Positions 38,777 to 47,758 of a stretch of 57,898 nucleotides of DNA are shown piece by piece. This DNA comes from Patescibacteria group bacterium (GTDB taxonomy: Bacteria; Patescibacteriota; Minisyncoccia; Phycocordibacterales; JACZSL01). Position numbers and translations under genes: made by a program. The notes under the pieces were generated by a model, which saw only the letters and a list, made by a program, of their open reading frames with translations, did no database searches and was not told the origin of the DNA. The stretch covers positions 1 through 57,898 of the forward strand of contig JADFRL010000002.1 in NCBI GenBank assembly GCA_022561335.1, in the 5' to 3' direction. Each line of letters begins with the position of its first letter. The stretch's first letter is position 1.

Positions 38777-40594
38777 ATGACAGCTGATGAAGTCCGGAGT
38801 AGGTATTTAACTTTTTTTAAGAAGCGGGGGCACATTATTATTCCCTCCGCTTCTCTTGTTCCGGAAAATGATCCCACGACTCTGTTTACCGGCTCGGGAA
38901 TGCAGCCGTTGCTGCCGTATTTACTGGGGGAAAAGCATCCGCAAGGGGATAGGTTAGTCGATTCGCAGAAATGCCTCCGAGCAGAGGATATAGAAGAAGT
39001 GGGAGATAATCGTCACACCACGTTTTTTGAAATGCTTGGTAATTGGTCTTTAGGGAGTTATTTTAAAAAAGAGCAGCTTTCGTGGCTTCTTGAGTTCCTG
39101 ACAGAGGAAATAAACATTCCTAAGAAGCGCCTTTGGGTAACATGTTTTGAAGGAGATGAGAAGCTGCATCTCCCACGCGATAATCAGTCGGCAGCAATCT
39201 GGAAAGAGCTTGGAATACCAGAAGAACGAATCTGTTTTTACGGCTCAAAAAAAAATTGGTGGAGCAGGGCAGGGGAGCCGGAGAATATGCCGAAGGGAGA
39301 GCCTGGTGGCCCTGATTCGGAAATTTTTTATGATTTTGGGACTGTCCACGATCCAGCGTTTGGAGAGAACTGCAACCCTAATTGCGACTGCGGTCGTTTT
39401 TTGGAGATTGGCAATTCAGTTTTCATGGAATATATCAAGCAGGAGGATAGCTCATTCAAAGAATTACCGCAAAAAAATGTTGACTTTGGCGGAGGGCTGG
39501 AGAGACTTACAGCAGCGGCAAATAATGATCCTGATGTTTTTAATATTGACGTACTCCGTGTTGTGATACAAAAGATCGAACAGCTTTCAAAAAAACAGTA
39601 TACGAACACCACACATCAAAAATCGTTTCGCGTCATTGCTGACCATCTTCGTGGTGCAGTATTTATGATTGGAGACGGTGTATTTCCTTCAAATACTGGT
39701 GAAGGGTATATTCTAAGGCGGTTACTTCGCCGTGCTGTTCGGCATGCCGACGTGCTTGGTATGCCGGGTGATTCCTTGAAATTACTTGTGCAGGGTGTTG
39801 TCACTGTGTATAAAGGTGCTTACCCAAACCTTGTTGCGGTAAAACAATCGTATAAGATTGAAAAGGAAATCTCAGGAGAGGAAGAAGTGTTTCGAATGAA
39901 ACTCCAGTACGGCATGAAAAAGTTTGAAGCAATGGCAATGAATAAAGCTATTTCCGGCGAGGATGCTTTTCAGTTATTTTCAACCCACGGCTTCCCTTTT
40001 GAATTAACACTAGAATTAGCAAAGGAGAAAGGCATTAGTGTTGATGAGAAGGAATTTCGTGCGGCAATGCAAAGGCATCAGGGGGTATCACGCAAGGGAG
40101 CAGAGAAAAAATTCAAGGGGGGTCTTGCTGACCATAGCGCTCTATCGATTAAGTACCACACGGCTACTCATTTACTGCATCAGGCTCTCAGAGACATTTT
40201 GGGAAAACATGTGTTTCAAAAGGGAAGCAACATCACGGGAGAAAGGTTGAGGTTTGATTTTTCACATTCACAAAAAATGACTGACGAGGAAAAAAAGCAA
40301 GTGGAGGATTTAGTTAATCAAAAAATTAGAGATGAGCTTCCAGTTTCATATGAAGACATTCCTGCTGGGGAGGCTGTAAAACTTGGTGCGATAGGTCTCT
40401 TTGAGAAAAAGTATGGTGATAAGGTGCGCGTGTATAAAATAGGCGGCCTCGACGTAGAGTCAGGGAAAGTTTACAGTCTTGAATACTGTGGCGGTCCGCA
40501 TGTTGAAAACACCAAATCACTCGGACATTTTAAAATAAAAAAGGAGGAGGCAGTATCTGCCGGAGTGCGCCGTATAAAGGCTGTTTTAGAGTAA
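38777..40594 (+). CDS. alaS: Alanyl-tRNA synthetase, short form without C-Ala domain
   Basis: The 605-residue enzyme has the class II catalytic core (motif 1-2 region PENDPTTLFTGSGMQPLLPY and NRHTTFFEMLGNWSLGSYF, motif 3 GGGLERL) and the editing domain with HTATHLLH (about 461-468) and CGGPH near 571. It stops there: the C-terminal C-Ala dimerisation and tRNA-elbow domain of the 875-residue E. coli enzyme is absent, as in many CPR bacteria. It charges tRNA-Ala, one of which (GGC, with G3-U70) is encoded at 5455-5525. Confidence 0.95.
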   Translation: MTADEVRSRYLTFFKKRGHIIIPSASLVPENDPTTLFTGSGMQPLLPYLLGEKHPQGDRLVDSQKCLRAEDIEEVGDNRHTTFFEMLGNWSLGSYFKKEQLSWLLEFLTEEINIPKKRLWVTCFEGDEKLHLPRDNQSAAIWKELGIPEERICFYGSKKNWWSRAGEPENMPKGEPGGPDSEIFYDFGTVHDPAFGENCNPNCDCGRFLEIGNSVFMEYIKQEDSSFKELPQKNVDFGGGLERLTAAANNDPDVFNIDVLRVVIQKIEQLSKKQYTNTTHQKSFRVIADHLRGAVFMIGDGVFPSNTGEGYILRRLLRRAVRHADVLGMPGDSLKLLVQGVVTVYKGAYPNLVAVKQSYKIEKEISGEEEVFRMKLQYGMKKFEAMAMNKAISGEDAFQLFSTHGFPFELTLELAKEKGISVDEKEFRAAMQRHQGVSRKGAEKKFKGGLADHSALSIKYHTATHLLHQALRDILGKHVFQKGSNITGERLRFDFSHSQKMTDEEKKQVEDLVNQKIRDELPVSYEDIPAGEAVKLGAIGLFEKKYGDKVRVYKIGGLDVESGKVYSLEYCGGPHVENTKSLGHFKIKKEEAVSAGVRRIKAVLE

Positions 40595-40600
40595 AACGTA

Positions 40601-40629
40601 TTGCTTCAGGATTGTCTGGCACATATAAT
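40601..40629 (+). promoter_or_regulatory. Promoter before the actin-like/baseplate-like pair
   Basis: TTGCTT (40601-40606) and TATAAT (40624-40629) are separated by 17 bases, and the -10 box ends 13 bases before the ATG at 40643. Confidence 0.6.
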
Positions 40630-40642
40630 TAAGATTATAACT

Positions 40643-41860
40643 ATGCGTTTATTTCAAATTCTTCACAAAGAGCCAAGAATCAAACAAGCAGCAATTTTTG
40701 ATATCGCAAGTGGCAGTGTTGGAGCGTCACTGGTTGAATTTGATTCAAAGAACGATCACCCGACTATACTGTGGAACGCTCGTAGTACCATGAGTTTTCA
40801 AGAGGTTCCCCATTTTAAGCAGTTGACCAAATCAATGCTCTCCACATTGCTTGATGTCGTGCTGAAGCTTCAGACTGAAGGATTTCAAGTGCTCGCAGAG
40901 TTGTCACGAAAAACCGTTATTGACGATATGATGTTTGTATTTGCATCTCCGTGGCATACCATGCAGACAAAAGTGGTTACACTTGAAAAGGAAAAGCCTT
41001 TTAGTATAAGTAAGTCATTTTTAGATGCCTTAGTCAGTAAAGAAGAGAAGCAATTTACAGACATAGCCGCTAAAAGTATAGGGGATAATACTGAAACAAA
41101 ACCACGATTGATAGAAAAGGAGATTATTCAAATTGTACTTAATGGATATATCACCCAAAATCCCTACAATAAGATGGTGCACAAAGCTAAAATTGATCTT
41201 ATACTGAGTGCCGTCCCCCAAAATGTACATGAAAAAATTTCTGAAATAGCGACACAAATGTTGAATGGAGAAAGTGGAGTATTTCATTCGTTCACACTCG
41301 TCTCATTTTCTGCCGTACGGGATATCTTTCACAACAGAGATGATTTCCTGCTTCTTGATATAAGTGCAGAAATAACTGACGTAACTCTAGTGCATAACGG
41401 AGCAATTCTTGAGACTGCATCGTTTCCCCAAGGAAAACATTTTCTGGTTCGGGAAATTGCGTCAGAATTTAATACCATATCGGAAGAAGCCGCGTCTCTT
41501 GTGCGGGCCTACTTCAGTGGGCACATTGGTGCAGAGCATTATAAAAAAATCACATTAGCACTCACAAAGGCGGCTGAATCCTGGGTGCACGCTCTTGATG
41601 AGACACTTATACAATTGTCTGAAAATGTCTCAATTCCCGGGACGGTATATATGACGGTTGATGATGATTTTAGTATATGGTTTAAAGAAACTATTAAAAA
41701 AAAGGATTTTAGTCATTTAATATTTTCTGAATCATCATTTGACGTTATACTATTAGATGACGCGCTGTTGGCCAATTATGTAGAGCGTGGAAGGGGCGTC
41801 TCTTTCATCGACCCCTTTTTGACGCTGGAGGCCTTATTTTTCAGAAAGATTGTTTTTTAG
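40643..41860 (+). CDS. Actin-like ATPase-fold protein (PilM/FtsA-like), tentative
   Basis: The 405-residue protein begins with a strand-turn AAIFDIASGSVGASLVEFD, like the phosphate-1 loop of the actin/HSP70 fold, and has FLLLDISAEITDVTLVHNGAI in the middle, like phosphate-2; these are the hallmarks of PilM/FtsA proteins. Other parts are too divergent for a firm family. PilM-like proteins form cytoplasmic rings under type IV pilus or surface machines. The next gene encodes a membrane protein with a large outer domain, so the two may form one envelope assembly. The start at 40643 fits the promoter. Confidence 0.55.
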   Translation: MRLFQILHKEPRIKQAAIFDIASGSVGASLVEFDSKNDHPTILWNARSTMSFQEVPHFKQLTKSMLSTLLDVVLKLQTEGFQVLAELSRKTVIDDMMFVFASPWHTMQTKVVTLEKEKPFSISKSFLDALVSKEEKQFTDIAAKSIGDNTETKPRLIEKEIIQIVLNGYITQNPYNKMVHKAKIDLILSAVPQNVHEKISEIATQMLNGESGVFHSFTLVSFSAVRDIFHNRDDFLLLDISAEITDVTLVHNGAILETASFPQGKHFLVREIASEFNTISEEAASLVRAYFSGHIGAEHYKKITLALTKAAESWVHALDETLIQLSENVSIPGTVYMTVDDDFSIWFKETIKKKDFSHLIFSESSFDVILLDDALLANYVERGRGVSFIDPFLTLEALFFRKIVF

Positions 41861-41894
41861 GTTATACTTAATATATATAAACAACGTAATTGAT

Positions 41895-43175
41895 ATGAGT
41901 TCTCGAAGCACCATCCGTGATATCTTGCCTCCTGAGGGGAGACAATCGCGCCGACCGCCGCGGAGATTGCAGGAGACGGATCAAGATATATTCTCAGACA
42001 AGAGGGATCCTCACTTAAAAGGTATTAGCCGAAGGAGAAGAGTACCATGGCTTTATGGATTGGTTCTGATTGGCGCACTTATTATAATTTTATTCTTTCT
42101 TTTTTCCTTTCTCTTCACGGGCGCTCAGGTAGTAACTTTTCCTAAATACGAAAAAGTCGTGGTCAATGGTGATTTCACAGCTTCGACTGATGTAGCGCTA
42201 TCAAGTTTGCCGTATGACATAATGACTTTAGAGCTCACAGAATCTCAATCAGTTGTCGCTACGGGAAGAGAGGAGGTTTCGCTGAAAGCGTCTGGAAAGA
42301 TAGTTATATATAATAATTATAATACAGCAATCCAAAGACTTATCCGGAATACACGGTTTGAGACTCCTCTCGGCTTGATCTACCGTATCAATGAATCGAT
42401 TGTGGTGCCTGGACAAACTTCCGAGGGGGGCAAAGTTACTCCCGGAAGCATAGAAGTAACTGTATATGCAGATGAACCGGGAGAGGCTTACAATGTCGGG
42501 CTGACTGACTTCACTGTTCCTGGTTTTAAGGGGGCTCCTCAATTTGAGTACTTTTATGCCCGTTCAAAGTTCCCTATGACGGGAGGTTTTGTAGGAGAGC
42601 AGTTAGTTGTTGAGGAGTCCGTACAGGAAAGTGCTCGAGAAGAGCTTAGAGTGACACTTAATGAACAACTGCTCCTGGAGGCTTTCTCACAAGTTCCAGA
42701 GGGATTCTTGCTTTTTGAGGATGCCGTTTTCGTTGAATTTGAATCTCAGCCCACTATTGAGCAAGACGGAAGTGTAGTATTGACCGAAAAAGCTATCCTC
42801 TTCGGGGTATTGTTCGAAGAGAAAGCCTTTGCTCGGCACCTAGCACAAAATACACTTGCCGGATTTGATGACAGTCCTGTAGAACTGAAGAGTCTGGAGT
42901 CCCTTTCTTTAACTGTTCTTGACAAGGAAAATATGCGCCCTTGGGAGAAAGATATTTTTACGTTTAGTCTCTCTGGAAATGCTACGCTCGTGTGGCTTTT
43001 CGATGAAGCTAAACTTAAAGATGACCTGGCAGGTCGTGATAAAAGAGCTATTTATACCATTCTTTCTGGATACCCGAGCATAGAAAGAGCTGAAGTTATA
43101 ATCCGGCCATTCTGGCGGCAATCTTTTCCGGATGCTATAGAAGATATTACAATAGAAAGGAATCTGGAGGATTGA
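41895..43175 (+). CDS. Membrane-anchored baseplate J/gp47-like surface protein
   Basis: The 427 residues comprise a basic, Arg-rich cytoplasmic N-terminus (1-50), one membrane helix (about 53-75) and a large beta-rich outer region. The central segment with GKIVIYNNYNTAIQRLIRNTRF, then VPGQTSEGGKVTPGSIEVTVYAD and GEAYNVG, is the pattern annotated as baseplate J-like in many CPR genomes; similarity to phage baseplates is distant and does not imply a prophage. ATG at 41895 is preferred over the 41850 start, which would add a non-conserved hydrophobic leader. Confidence 0.68.
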   Translation: MSSRSTIRDILPPEGRQSRRPPRRLQETDQDIFSDKRDPHLKGISRRRRVPWLYGLVLIGALIIILFFLFSFLFTGAQVVTFPKYEKVVVNGDFTASTDVALSSLPYDIMTLELTESQSVVATGREEVSLKASGKIVIYNNYNTAIQRLIRNTRFETPLGLIYRINESIVVPGQTSEGGKVTPGSIEVTVYADEPGEAYNVGLTDFTVPGFKGAPQFEYFYARSKFPMTGGFVGEQLVVEESVQESAREELRVTLNEQLLLEAFSQVPEGFLLFEDAVFVEFESQPTIEQDGSVVLTEKAILFGVLFEEKAFARHLAQNTLAGFDDSPVELKSLESLSLTVLDKENMRPWEKDIFTFSLSGNATLVWLFDEAKLKDDLAGRDKRAIYTILSGYPSIERAEVIIRPFWRQSFPDAIEDITIERNLED

Positions 43176-43224
43176 TTAACAGTCGATTTTTCTCAAAGGT
43201 GCTTACGCTGCTTGCTTTGGGGAG

Positions 43225-43253
43225 TTGACCATGCTGCGGTCTTCTGGTAAAAT
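43225..43253 (+). promoter_or_regulatory. Promoter of infA and the ribosomal protein block
   Basis: TTGACC (43225-43230) and TAAAAT (43248-43253) are 17 bases apart. Transcription would begin near 43260, giving a leader of about 15 bases before the infA ATG. Confidence 0.65.
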
Positions 43254-43274
43254 GGTCAGACTGTAACTACAGTG

Positions 43275-43490
43275 ATGGTAAGCAACAACGAAAAAGGGAC
43301 AATAAACGGTACAGTTGATGAAGCATTGCCCAATACGCTTTTTAGAGTAACTTTAGAGAATAGCGACCAGATTCTCACGTATCTGTCGGGTAAAATGAGA
43401 AAGTACCGCATCCGTGTCCTCATTGGAGACAAAGTCGTGGTTGAGCTTGATCACTACGGCGGTAAGGGACGAATCATTAAACGGTTGTAA
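43275..43490 (+). CDS. infA: Translation initiation factor IF-1
   Basis: The 71-residue OB-fold protein has the usual features [36 protein letters not shown] and a final GRIIKRL. It binds the A site of the 30S subunit during initiation. I use the ATG at 43275; an adjoining in-frame GTG at 43272 is also possible. It is the first gene of the infA-rpmJ-rpsM-rpsK-rpsD-rpoA-rplQ cluster. The retained IF-1 is compatible with leaderless initiation elsewhere in the window, but does not prove it. Confidence 0.94.
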   Translation: MVSNNEKGTINGTVDEALPNTLFRVTLENSDQILTYLSGKMRKYRIRVLIGDKVVVELDHYGGKGRIIKRL

Positions 43491-43579
43491 TTGCATTATA
43501 TAACAATAGCTACCATGTTCTGAAGGCGGGTTTGTAGCTTTGTTATCTTTGGTACAGCGTCTTTTATAATATGTGATAA

Positions 43580-43693
43580 ATGAAAGTAAAGGCATCTGTA
43601 AAAAAAATATGTGCTAAATGTAAGACTGTTCGTCGGAGAGGGCGTGTATATATTATTTGTACAAACCCTCGCCATAAACAACGCCAAGGGTAG
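43580..43693 (+). CDS. rpmJ: Ribosomal protein L36
   Basis: The 37-codon gene encodes [11 protein letters not shown] followed by [16 protein letters not shown] and NPRHKQRQG. The C-x2-C, later Cys and His residues form the L36 zinc site, and the RRRGR centre and C-terminal HKQRQG are diagnostic. TATAAT (43565-43570) ends nine bases before the ATG. It lies between infA and rpsM in the standard order. Confidence 0.95.
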   Translation: MKVKASVKKICAKCKTVRRRGRVYIICTNPRHKQRQG

Positions 43694-43846
43694 GTAAACC
43701 TCAAGATTCTATAAGCTTTGCGAAATAAAATACAGCTTATACAATTTACCCAGTCACCACTTTTTAGATGCGGAAGATACTGCTTCTCAAAAGTGGGGAC
43801 GGGTCTGAGAATACTAAGTCTACTTTGTTTACTAAACTGATCTAAC

Positions 43847-44227
43847 ATGAGAATTTCAGGGATAACCATAAAAGACAACAAGCGGCTAGCCGTCAGCCTC
43901 ACAGGTATTTATGGTATTGGTTTCTCTCGTGCTAAAGATATTTTAGCTCAGGTCGATATCGATCCTGAGAAGCATGCCGGTAATCTGTCCAAGGATGAAG
44001 AGAATTTGATTAGGACGGCTGTAGGCGAACTCAGAATTGAAGGAGATTTAAAACGCGAAATTTCTGAAAATATTAAACGTCTGAAAGATATAAAATCGTA
44101 CAGAGGCAGTCGTCACGACAAACACTTACCGGGACGAGGGCAGCGCACAAAAACAAATTCTCGGACAGTGAGGGGAAATGTTCGCAGGACAATGGGATCG
44201 GGGAAGCGTAAGCTTGAGAAGAAATAA
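43847..44227 (+). CDS. rpsM: Ribosomal protein S13
   Basis: The 126-residue protein starts MRISGITIKDNKRLAVSLTGIYGIG, with the helix-two-turn-helix typical of S13, and ends with the basic GQRTKTNSRTVRGNVRRTM tail that reaches tRNA in the P site. It belongs to the small-subunit head. The 153-base gap from rpmJ is larger than usual for this cluster and holds no gene I can identify, so a separate promoter is possible. Confidence 0.96.
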   Translation: MRISGITIKDNKRLAVSLTGIYGIGFSRAKDILAQVDIDPEKHAGNLSKDEENLIRTAVGELRIEGDLKREISENIKRLKDIKSYRGSRHDKHLPGRGQRTKTNSRTVRGNVRRTMGSGKRKLEKK

Positions 44228-44263
44228 GTGAGCAATTGTTTATTTACTAAATTAATCTAACCT

Positions 44264-44698
44264 ATGGGCAAAAAGCGTGTTATTAAAAAAAGGGGACAGG
44301 GTATGGATGCCGGCTTAAAGTCACGTGCACTTTCTCGTGTACCGAAGAAAAAAATGGACAAAGGGATACTTTATATTCATGCTACCTATAATAACACTAA
44401 ATTAATGCTCACAGACATGGGAGGAGGCGCGGTCATTTTTTCATCTTGCGGGGCATTGGGTTTTAGCGGGGCTCGAAAGGGCACTCCTTTCGCTGCTGCA
44501 AAGGTAGGAGAGATTATGGGAGAAAAAGCCGCACTTATGGGTGTCAAGGACGTAAGTGTCGTGATAAAGGGAGTGGGTTCAGGGAGAGAATCGTCACTAC
44601 GGGCTTTTGCAGGCAAGGGAATTGGTATTTCTGAAATTAAGGATATGACACCGATACCTTTTAATGGCCCTCGTGCTCGAAAGCCACGACGTGTTTAG
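44264..44698 (+). CDS. rpsK: Ribosomal protein S11
   Basis: The 144 residues have a basic N-terminal extension, then IHATYNNTKLMLTDMGGGAVIFSSCG and GARKGTPFAA, and end in the family signature ITPIPFNGPRARKPRRV-like segment (here MTPIPFNGPRARKPRRV). S11 lies on the platform of the 30S subunit and contacts the mRNA exit region near the anti-Shine-Dalgarno. It follows rpsM by 36 bases. Confidence 0.96.
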   Translation: MGKKRVIKKRGQGMDAGLKSRALSRVPKKKMDKGILYIHATYNNTKLMLTDMGGGAVIFSSCGALGFSGARKGTPFAAAKVGEIMGEKAALMGVKDVSVVIKGVGSGRESSLRAFAGKGIGISEIKDMTPIPFNGPRARKPRRV

Positions 44699-44848
44699 AA
44701 ATTGTTATGAACGAAGTGAATTACAATTTGTTAACTGACCCCCCAGGATTTTCCAACTTGATTTTTGAATTAGGATAATGTAGAAATGGAGGGGATTAAT
44801 GTAAAGAAATAAGAAAGTTGTTAATTATTAGAAAATTTAGAAAGTCAA

Positions 44849-45469
44849 ATGAAAGTAGGTCCACGTTATAAAATTTGTAAACGTCTAGGAAGCAGTGTAT
44901 TTGAGAAATGTCAAACACAGAAGTTTGTTCTTTCTGAGTCTCGCAGGAATGCAGTACGCAGAACTACTGGAAGACGGCCGCGTGCCGCGTCCGATTATGG
45001 AAAGCAGCTTCTGGAGAAGCAGCGCGTCCGTCTTACCTATGGTCTTACCGAGAAACAGCTGGTACGCTATGTGCGTTCGGCGGGATCTCTCAAGGGAGGT
45101 AATGCCTCCACGGTACTACTCCAGGCACTTGAGACAAGGCTTGATAATGTGGTCTTCCGCCTAGGGCTCGCTCCTACCAGACGGGCAGCTCGGCAAATGG
45201 TTTCGCATGGCCATATTAGAGTGAATACAAAAAGAGCAACTATTCCTTCATATCATATCCAGGAAGGAGACAATATTTCAATTCGAGAAGGAAGTAGGGA
45301 CGGTGTTCTGTTTAGTGAACTTGGCGAATACTTAAAGGAGCACAGTATGCCAGCCTGGCTTTCCTTTGATGAAAATAAGTTGGAGGGATCGATTAAGAAT
45401 CTGCCGACTGAAGAGACCGTCGCTACCCAATTAGATTTGACAGTTATTTTAGAGTTCTACAGTCGTTAA
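44849..45469 (+). CDS. rpsD: Ribosomal protein S4
   Basis: The 206-residue primary rRNA-binding protein has the S4 N-terminal domain (without the zinc cysteine set) and the S4 RNA-binding motif at about 108-170 (LETRLDNVVFRLGLAPTRRAARQMV, GHIRVNTKRATIPSY). The C-terminal LDLTVILEFYSR is standard. About 150 bases without a gene separate it from rpsK. In many bacteria S4 regulates this operon; I cannot see a conserved leader structure here. Confidence 0.96.
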   Translation: MKVGPRYKICKRLGSSVFEKCQTQKFVLSESRRNAVRRTTGRRPRAASDYGKQLLEKQRVRLTYGLTEKQLVRYVRSAGSLKGGNASTVLLQALETRLDNVVFRLGLAPTRRAARQMVSHGHIRVNTKRATIPSYHIQEGDNISIREGSRDGVLFSELGEYLKEHSMPAWLSFDENKLEGSIKNLPTEETVATQLDLTVILEFYSR

Positions 45470-45501
45470 CAGTAGATGTTTTAGCAATAATTATTTTTCG
45501 T

Positions 45502-46482
45502 ATGCCTGATTATAATGTCACACTGCCGTCAAAACCGAGAGTCGTCTCTGAAGAGGAATTCACGGGTGTTTATGAAATTGATAGTCTATATCCCGGCTAT
45601 GGACATACACTAGGAAATTCACTGAGGCGGATTATATTGTCGTCTCTTCCGGGGGCTGCTATTACCTCAGTAAAGATAGACGGCATACAGCATGAATTTT
45701 CAACAATAAAAGGAGTCCGAGAAGATGTAATTACTATTCTGCTTAACCTCAGGAAAGTTCGTATACAGGTGCTCACCGATGAGCCGCAGACACTCACATT
45801 AACAGTGAAGGGAACAAAAAAAATTACGGCGGGCGATATCCAATTACCTGGGCAGGTGACGGTCCTTAATCCAGATTTGAATATTGCAGAATTAACCGAT
45901 AAAAACAGCAGTCTCGACGTTGAACTGGTTGTCGAGCGGGGTTTAGGGTACATGTCCAAAGAAGTACTGCAAAAGGACAAAGTGGACATTGGTATAATTG
46001 CTGTTGATGCTATCTTTACTCCTATTAGGCGTGTAAACTACGAAGTGGAGAATATGCGAGTCGGTGATCGGACAGACTTCAATCGCCTTCGTATCTTCAT
46101 AGAAACGGATGGGACTATTCTTCCGAAAGAGGCTCTGGAAAGAGCTATTGAAATTATGATCAATCAGCTCAAGGCAATTGTCGGATTTAAAGAGGAGGAG
46201 ATTAAGGTAGCTCATACCGAGAGTGAATCAGGTCTTGCAGAGGGCACGGAAGAAATAGTCATACCCAAGGAAGAGATTGATACCGAGTTCTTAAAGAAAC
46301 GTATCGAGTTTCTTGATCTATCGGCACGTACGGTGAACGCTCTTTCAGGCGCAAATATAAGGACGGTGGGAGGACTGGTACGCAAGAGCGAGGAAGATAT
46401 TTTGGCTATTGAAGGACTTGGATTAAAGGGGCTTCAAGAGATTAAACGGGTCTTAAGCAATTTTGGAATTATCTTGAAATAA
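45502..46482 (+). CDS. rpoA: RNA polymerase alpha subunit
   Basis: The 326 residues contain both alpha domains: the dimerising N-terminal domain (GYGHTLGNSLRRIILSSLPGAAI, then EFSTIKGVREDV) and the C-terminal domain (about 255-326, RTVNALSGANIRTVGGLVRKSEEDIL and GLGLKGLQEIKRVL) that binds UP elements and activators. The link between them is acidic. Length is normal. It starts 32 bases after rpsD in the usual order. Confidence 0.97.
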   Translation: MPDYNVTLPSKPRVVSEEEFTGVYEIDSLYPGYGHTLGNSLRRIILSSLPGAAITSVKIDGIQHEFSTIKGVREDVITILLNLRKVRIQVLTDEPQTLTLTVKGTKKITAGDIQLPGQVTVLNPDLNIAELTDKNSSLDVELVVERGLGYMSKEVLQKDKVDIGIIAVDAIFTPIRRVNYEVENMRVGDRTDFNRLRIFIETDGTILPKEALERAIEIMINQLKAIVGFKEEEIKVAHTESESGLAEGTEEIVIPKEEIDTEFLKKRIEFLDLSARTVNALSGANIRTVGGLVRKSEEDILAIEGLGLKGLQEIKRVLSNFGIILK

Positions 46483-46500
46483 TTCTAAAAAAACCATATC

Positions 46501-46851
46501 ATGCGTCACTCAAAAAGCACAAAAACACTGGGGAGAGTAAAGAGACAGCGGGAGGCGCTACTTCGCTCTTTAGCACGCTCCTTGGTAATGTATGAACACA
46601 TTGATACGACAGAAGCGAAGGCAAAAGCACTTCGTCCTTTTATTGAAAAGTTGATAACAAAAGGGAAAGCCAATTCACTTGCTTCACATCGTATTGTTTT
46701 AACACGTCTGGGGGGACAGCGGGAGGCTAAGAAACTGCTTCAGACGATAGTGCCTAAATATAAGGATAGAGCTGGCGGTTATACTCGAATCATAAAATTA
46801 ACAGACCAAGGGATTAATATACGGAAAAGGGCTCGCATCGAGTTCGTATAA
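46501..46851 (+). CDS. rplQ: Ribosomal protein L17
   Basis: The 116-residue protein opens with MRHSKSTKTLGRVKRQREALLRSLARSL-type sequence and contains TTEAKAKALRPFIEKLITKGK and GGYTRIIKL, all diagnostic of L17 at the peptide exit side of the large subunit. It begins 18 bases after rpoA, as in most bacteria. Confidence 0.96.
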   Translation: MRHSKSTKTLGRVKRQREALLRSLARSLVMYEHIDTTEAKAKALRPFIEKLITKGKANSLASHRIVLTRLGGQREAKKLLQTIVPKYKDRAGGYTRIIKLTDQGINIRKRARIEFV

Positions 46852-46882
46852 AGGGACAAGAATATAATAGTATAGATATAAT

Positions 46883-47233
46883 ATGAAGCACGTACACACC
46901 ATTGACGCACAAGGAAAGCGTATAGGGCGTATCGCCAGTGAGGCGACTGGTTTACTGAGAGGAAAACACCGTCCCGATTTTACCCCTCATAAAACTTTCG
47001 GCCAGCGTGTTCACATTGTAAACACTCAGCATATGAACATTGAAGAGTCTAAACTCAAGAATAAATTTTATACACGATATTCAGGTTATCCGGGCGGCCT
47101 CAAGCATGAGTCTTTGGAAAACGTGATTGCACGGAAAGGATATTCCGAGATAGTCCGAAGGGCCATTTATGGGATGCTTCCCAATAACAAGTTGAGAAAA
47201 AAGATTATGAAGCAGCTTGTAATCACAGATTAG
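46883..47233 (+). CDS. rplM: Ribosomal protein L13
   Basis: At 116 residues this L13 is shorter than the 142 residues of E. coli. It keeps DAQGKRIGRIASEATGLLRGKHRPDF, YTRYSGYPGGLKHESLENV and AIYGMLPNNKLRKKIMKQL; the missing part is the usual C-terminal extension. L13 is an early assembly protein of the 50S subunit. Two overlapping TATAAT-like boxes directly precede the ATG. Confidence 0.95.
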   Translation: MKHVHTIDAQGKRIGRIASEATGLLRGKHRPDFTPHKTFGQRVHIVNTQHMNIEESKLKNKFYTRYSGYPGGLKHESLENVIARKGYSEIVRRAIYGMLPNNKLRKKIMKQLVITD

Positions 47234-47240
47234 GAAGCAT

Positions 47241-47678
47241 ATGGCCACAACTATCAAAGCATTAAAAGAAAAAAAAGAGGCCTTAAGGGAGCGGTACATA
47301 GAAACCATTGGCCGCAGGAAGGAGGCCGTGGCTCGGGTGAGGCTTTATAAAAGTGCCCGTGAGTCATTTGTTGTTAATAATAGAGAATTAGCAGAATATT
47401 TTCCCATCAGAGCTCTTCAGTCTATTGTGAAGGATCCTTTTATTAACACAAACTTAACTCAAAAATTTACCGTATCAGCCCGCATTCGGGGAGGAGGGGT
47501 GTCGGCGCAAGCTGAGGCTCTGCGGCACGGCATTGCACGAGCGTTGGCTGTATATGACCTGGAACTTCGAGGTCAGCTCAAAAGGGCGGGGTTTCTCAAG
47601 CGAGATCCACGTGCAAAAGAGAGGAAGAAATTTGGTCTCAAAAAGGCGCGCAAGGCACCTCAATGGTCGAAGCGCTAG
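47241..47678 (+). CDS. rpsI: Ribosomal protein S9
   Basis: The 145-residue protein carries a lysine-rich N-terminal extension of about 25 residues, then ETIGRRKEAVARVRLY and GGGVSAQAEALRHGIARAL, and ends in the tRNA-contacting tail KKARKAPQWSKR. The usual C-terminal SKR is intact. It starts eight bases after rplM, the standard L13-S9 pair. Confidence 0.96.
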   Translation: MATTIKALKEKKEALRERYIETIGRRKEAVARVRLYKSARESFVVNNRELAEYFPIRALQSIVKDPFINTNLTQKFTVSARIRGGGVSAQAEALRHGIARALAVYDLELRGQLKRAGFLKRDPRAKERKKFGLKKARKAPQWSKR

Positions 47679-47758
47679 GAGTGGTTTTCAATGGGTCTGC
47701 TCTTTTTAGTTGATACTACAGCTCCTTTAAATTGGAGAGTAAGAATGGCACACTATTT

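Noticed and set aside
41895-43175. Prophage, because of baseplate J similarity
   Set aside because: No other phage genes are near; the neighbours are alaS, infA and ribosomal genes, and such proteins are common in CPR chromosomes.
44707-44778. 23-codon frame between rpsK and rpsD
   Set aside because: No ribosome site, no recognisable sequence; probably chance in an AT-rich gap.
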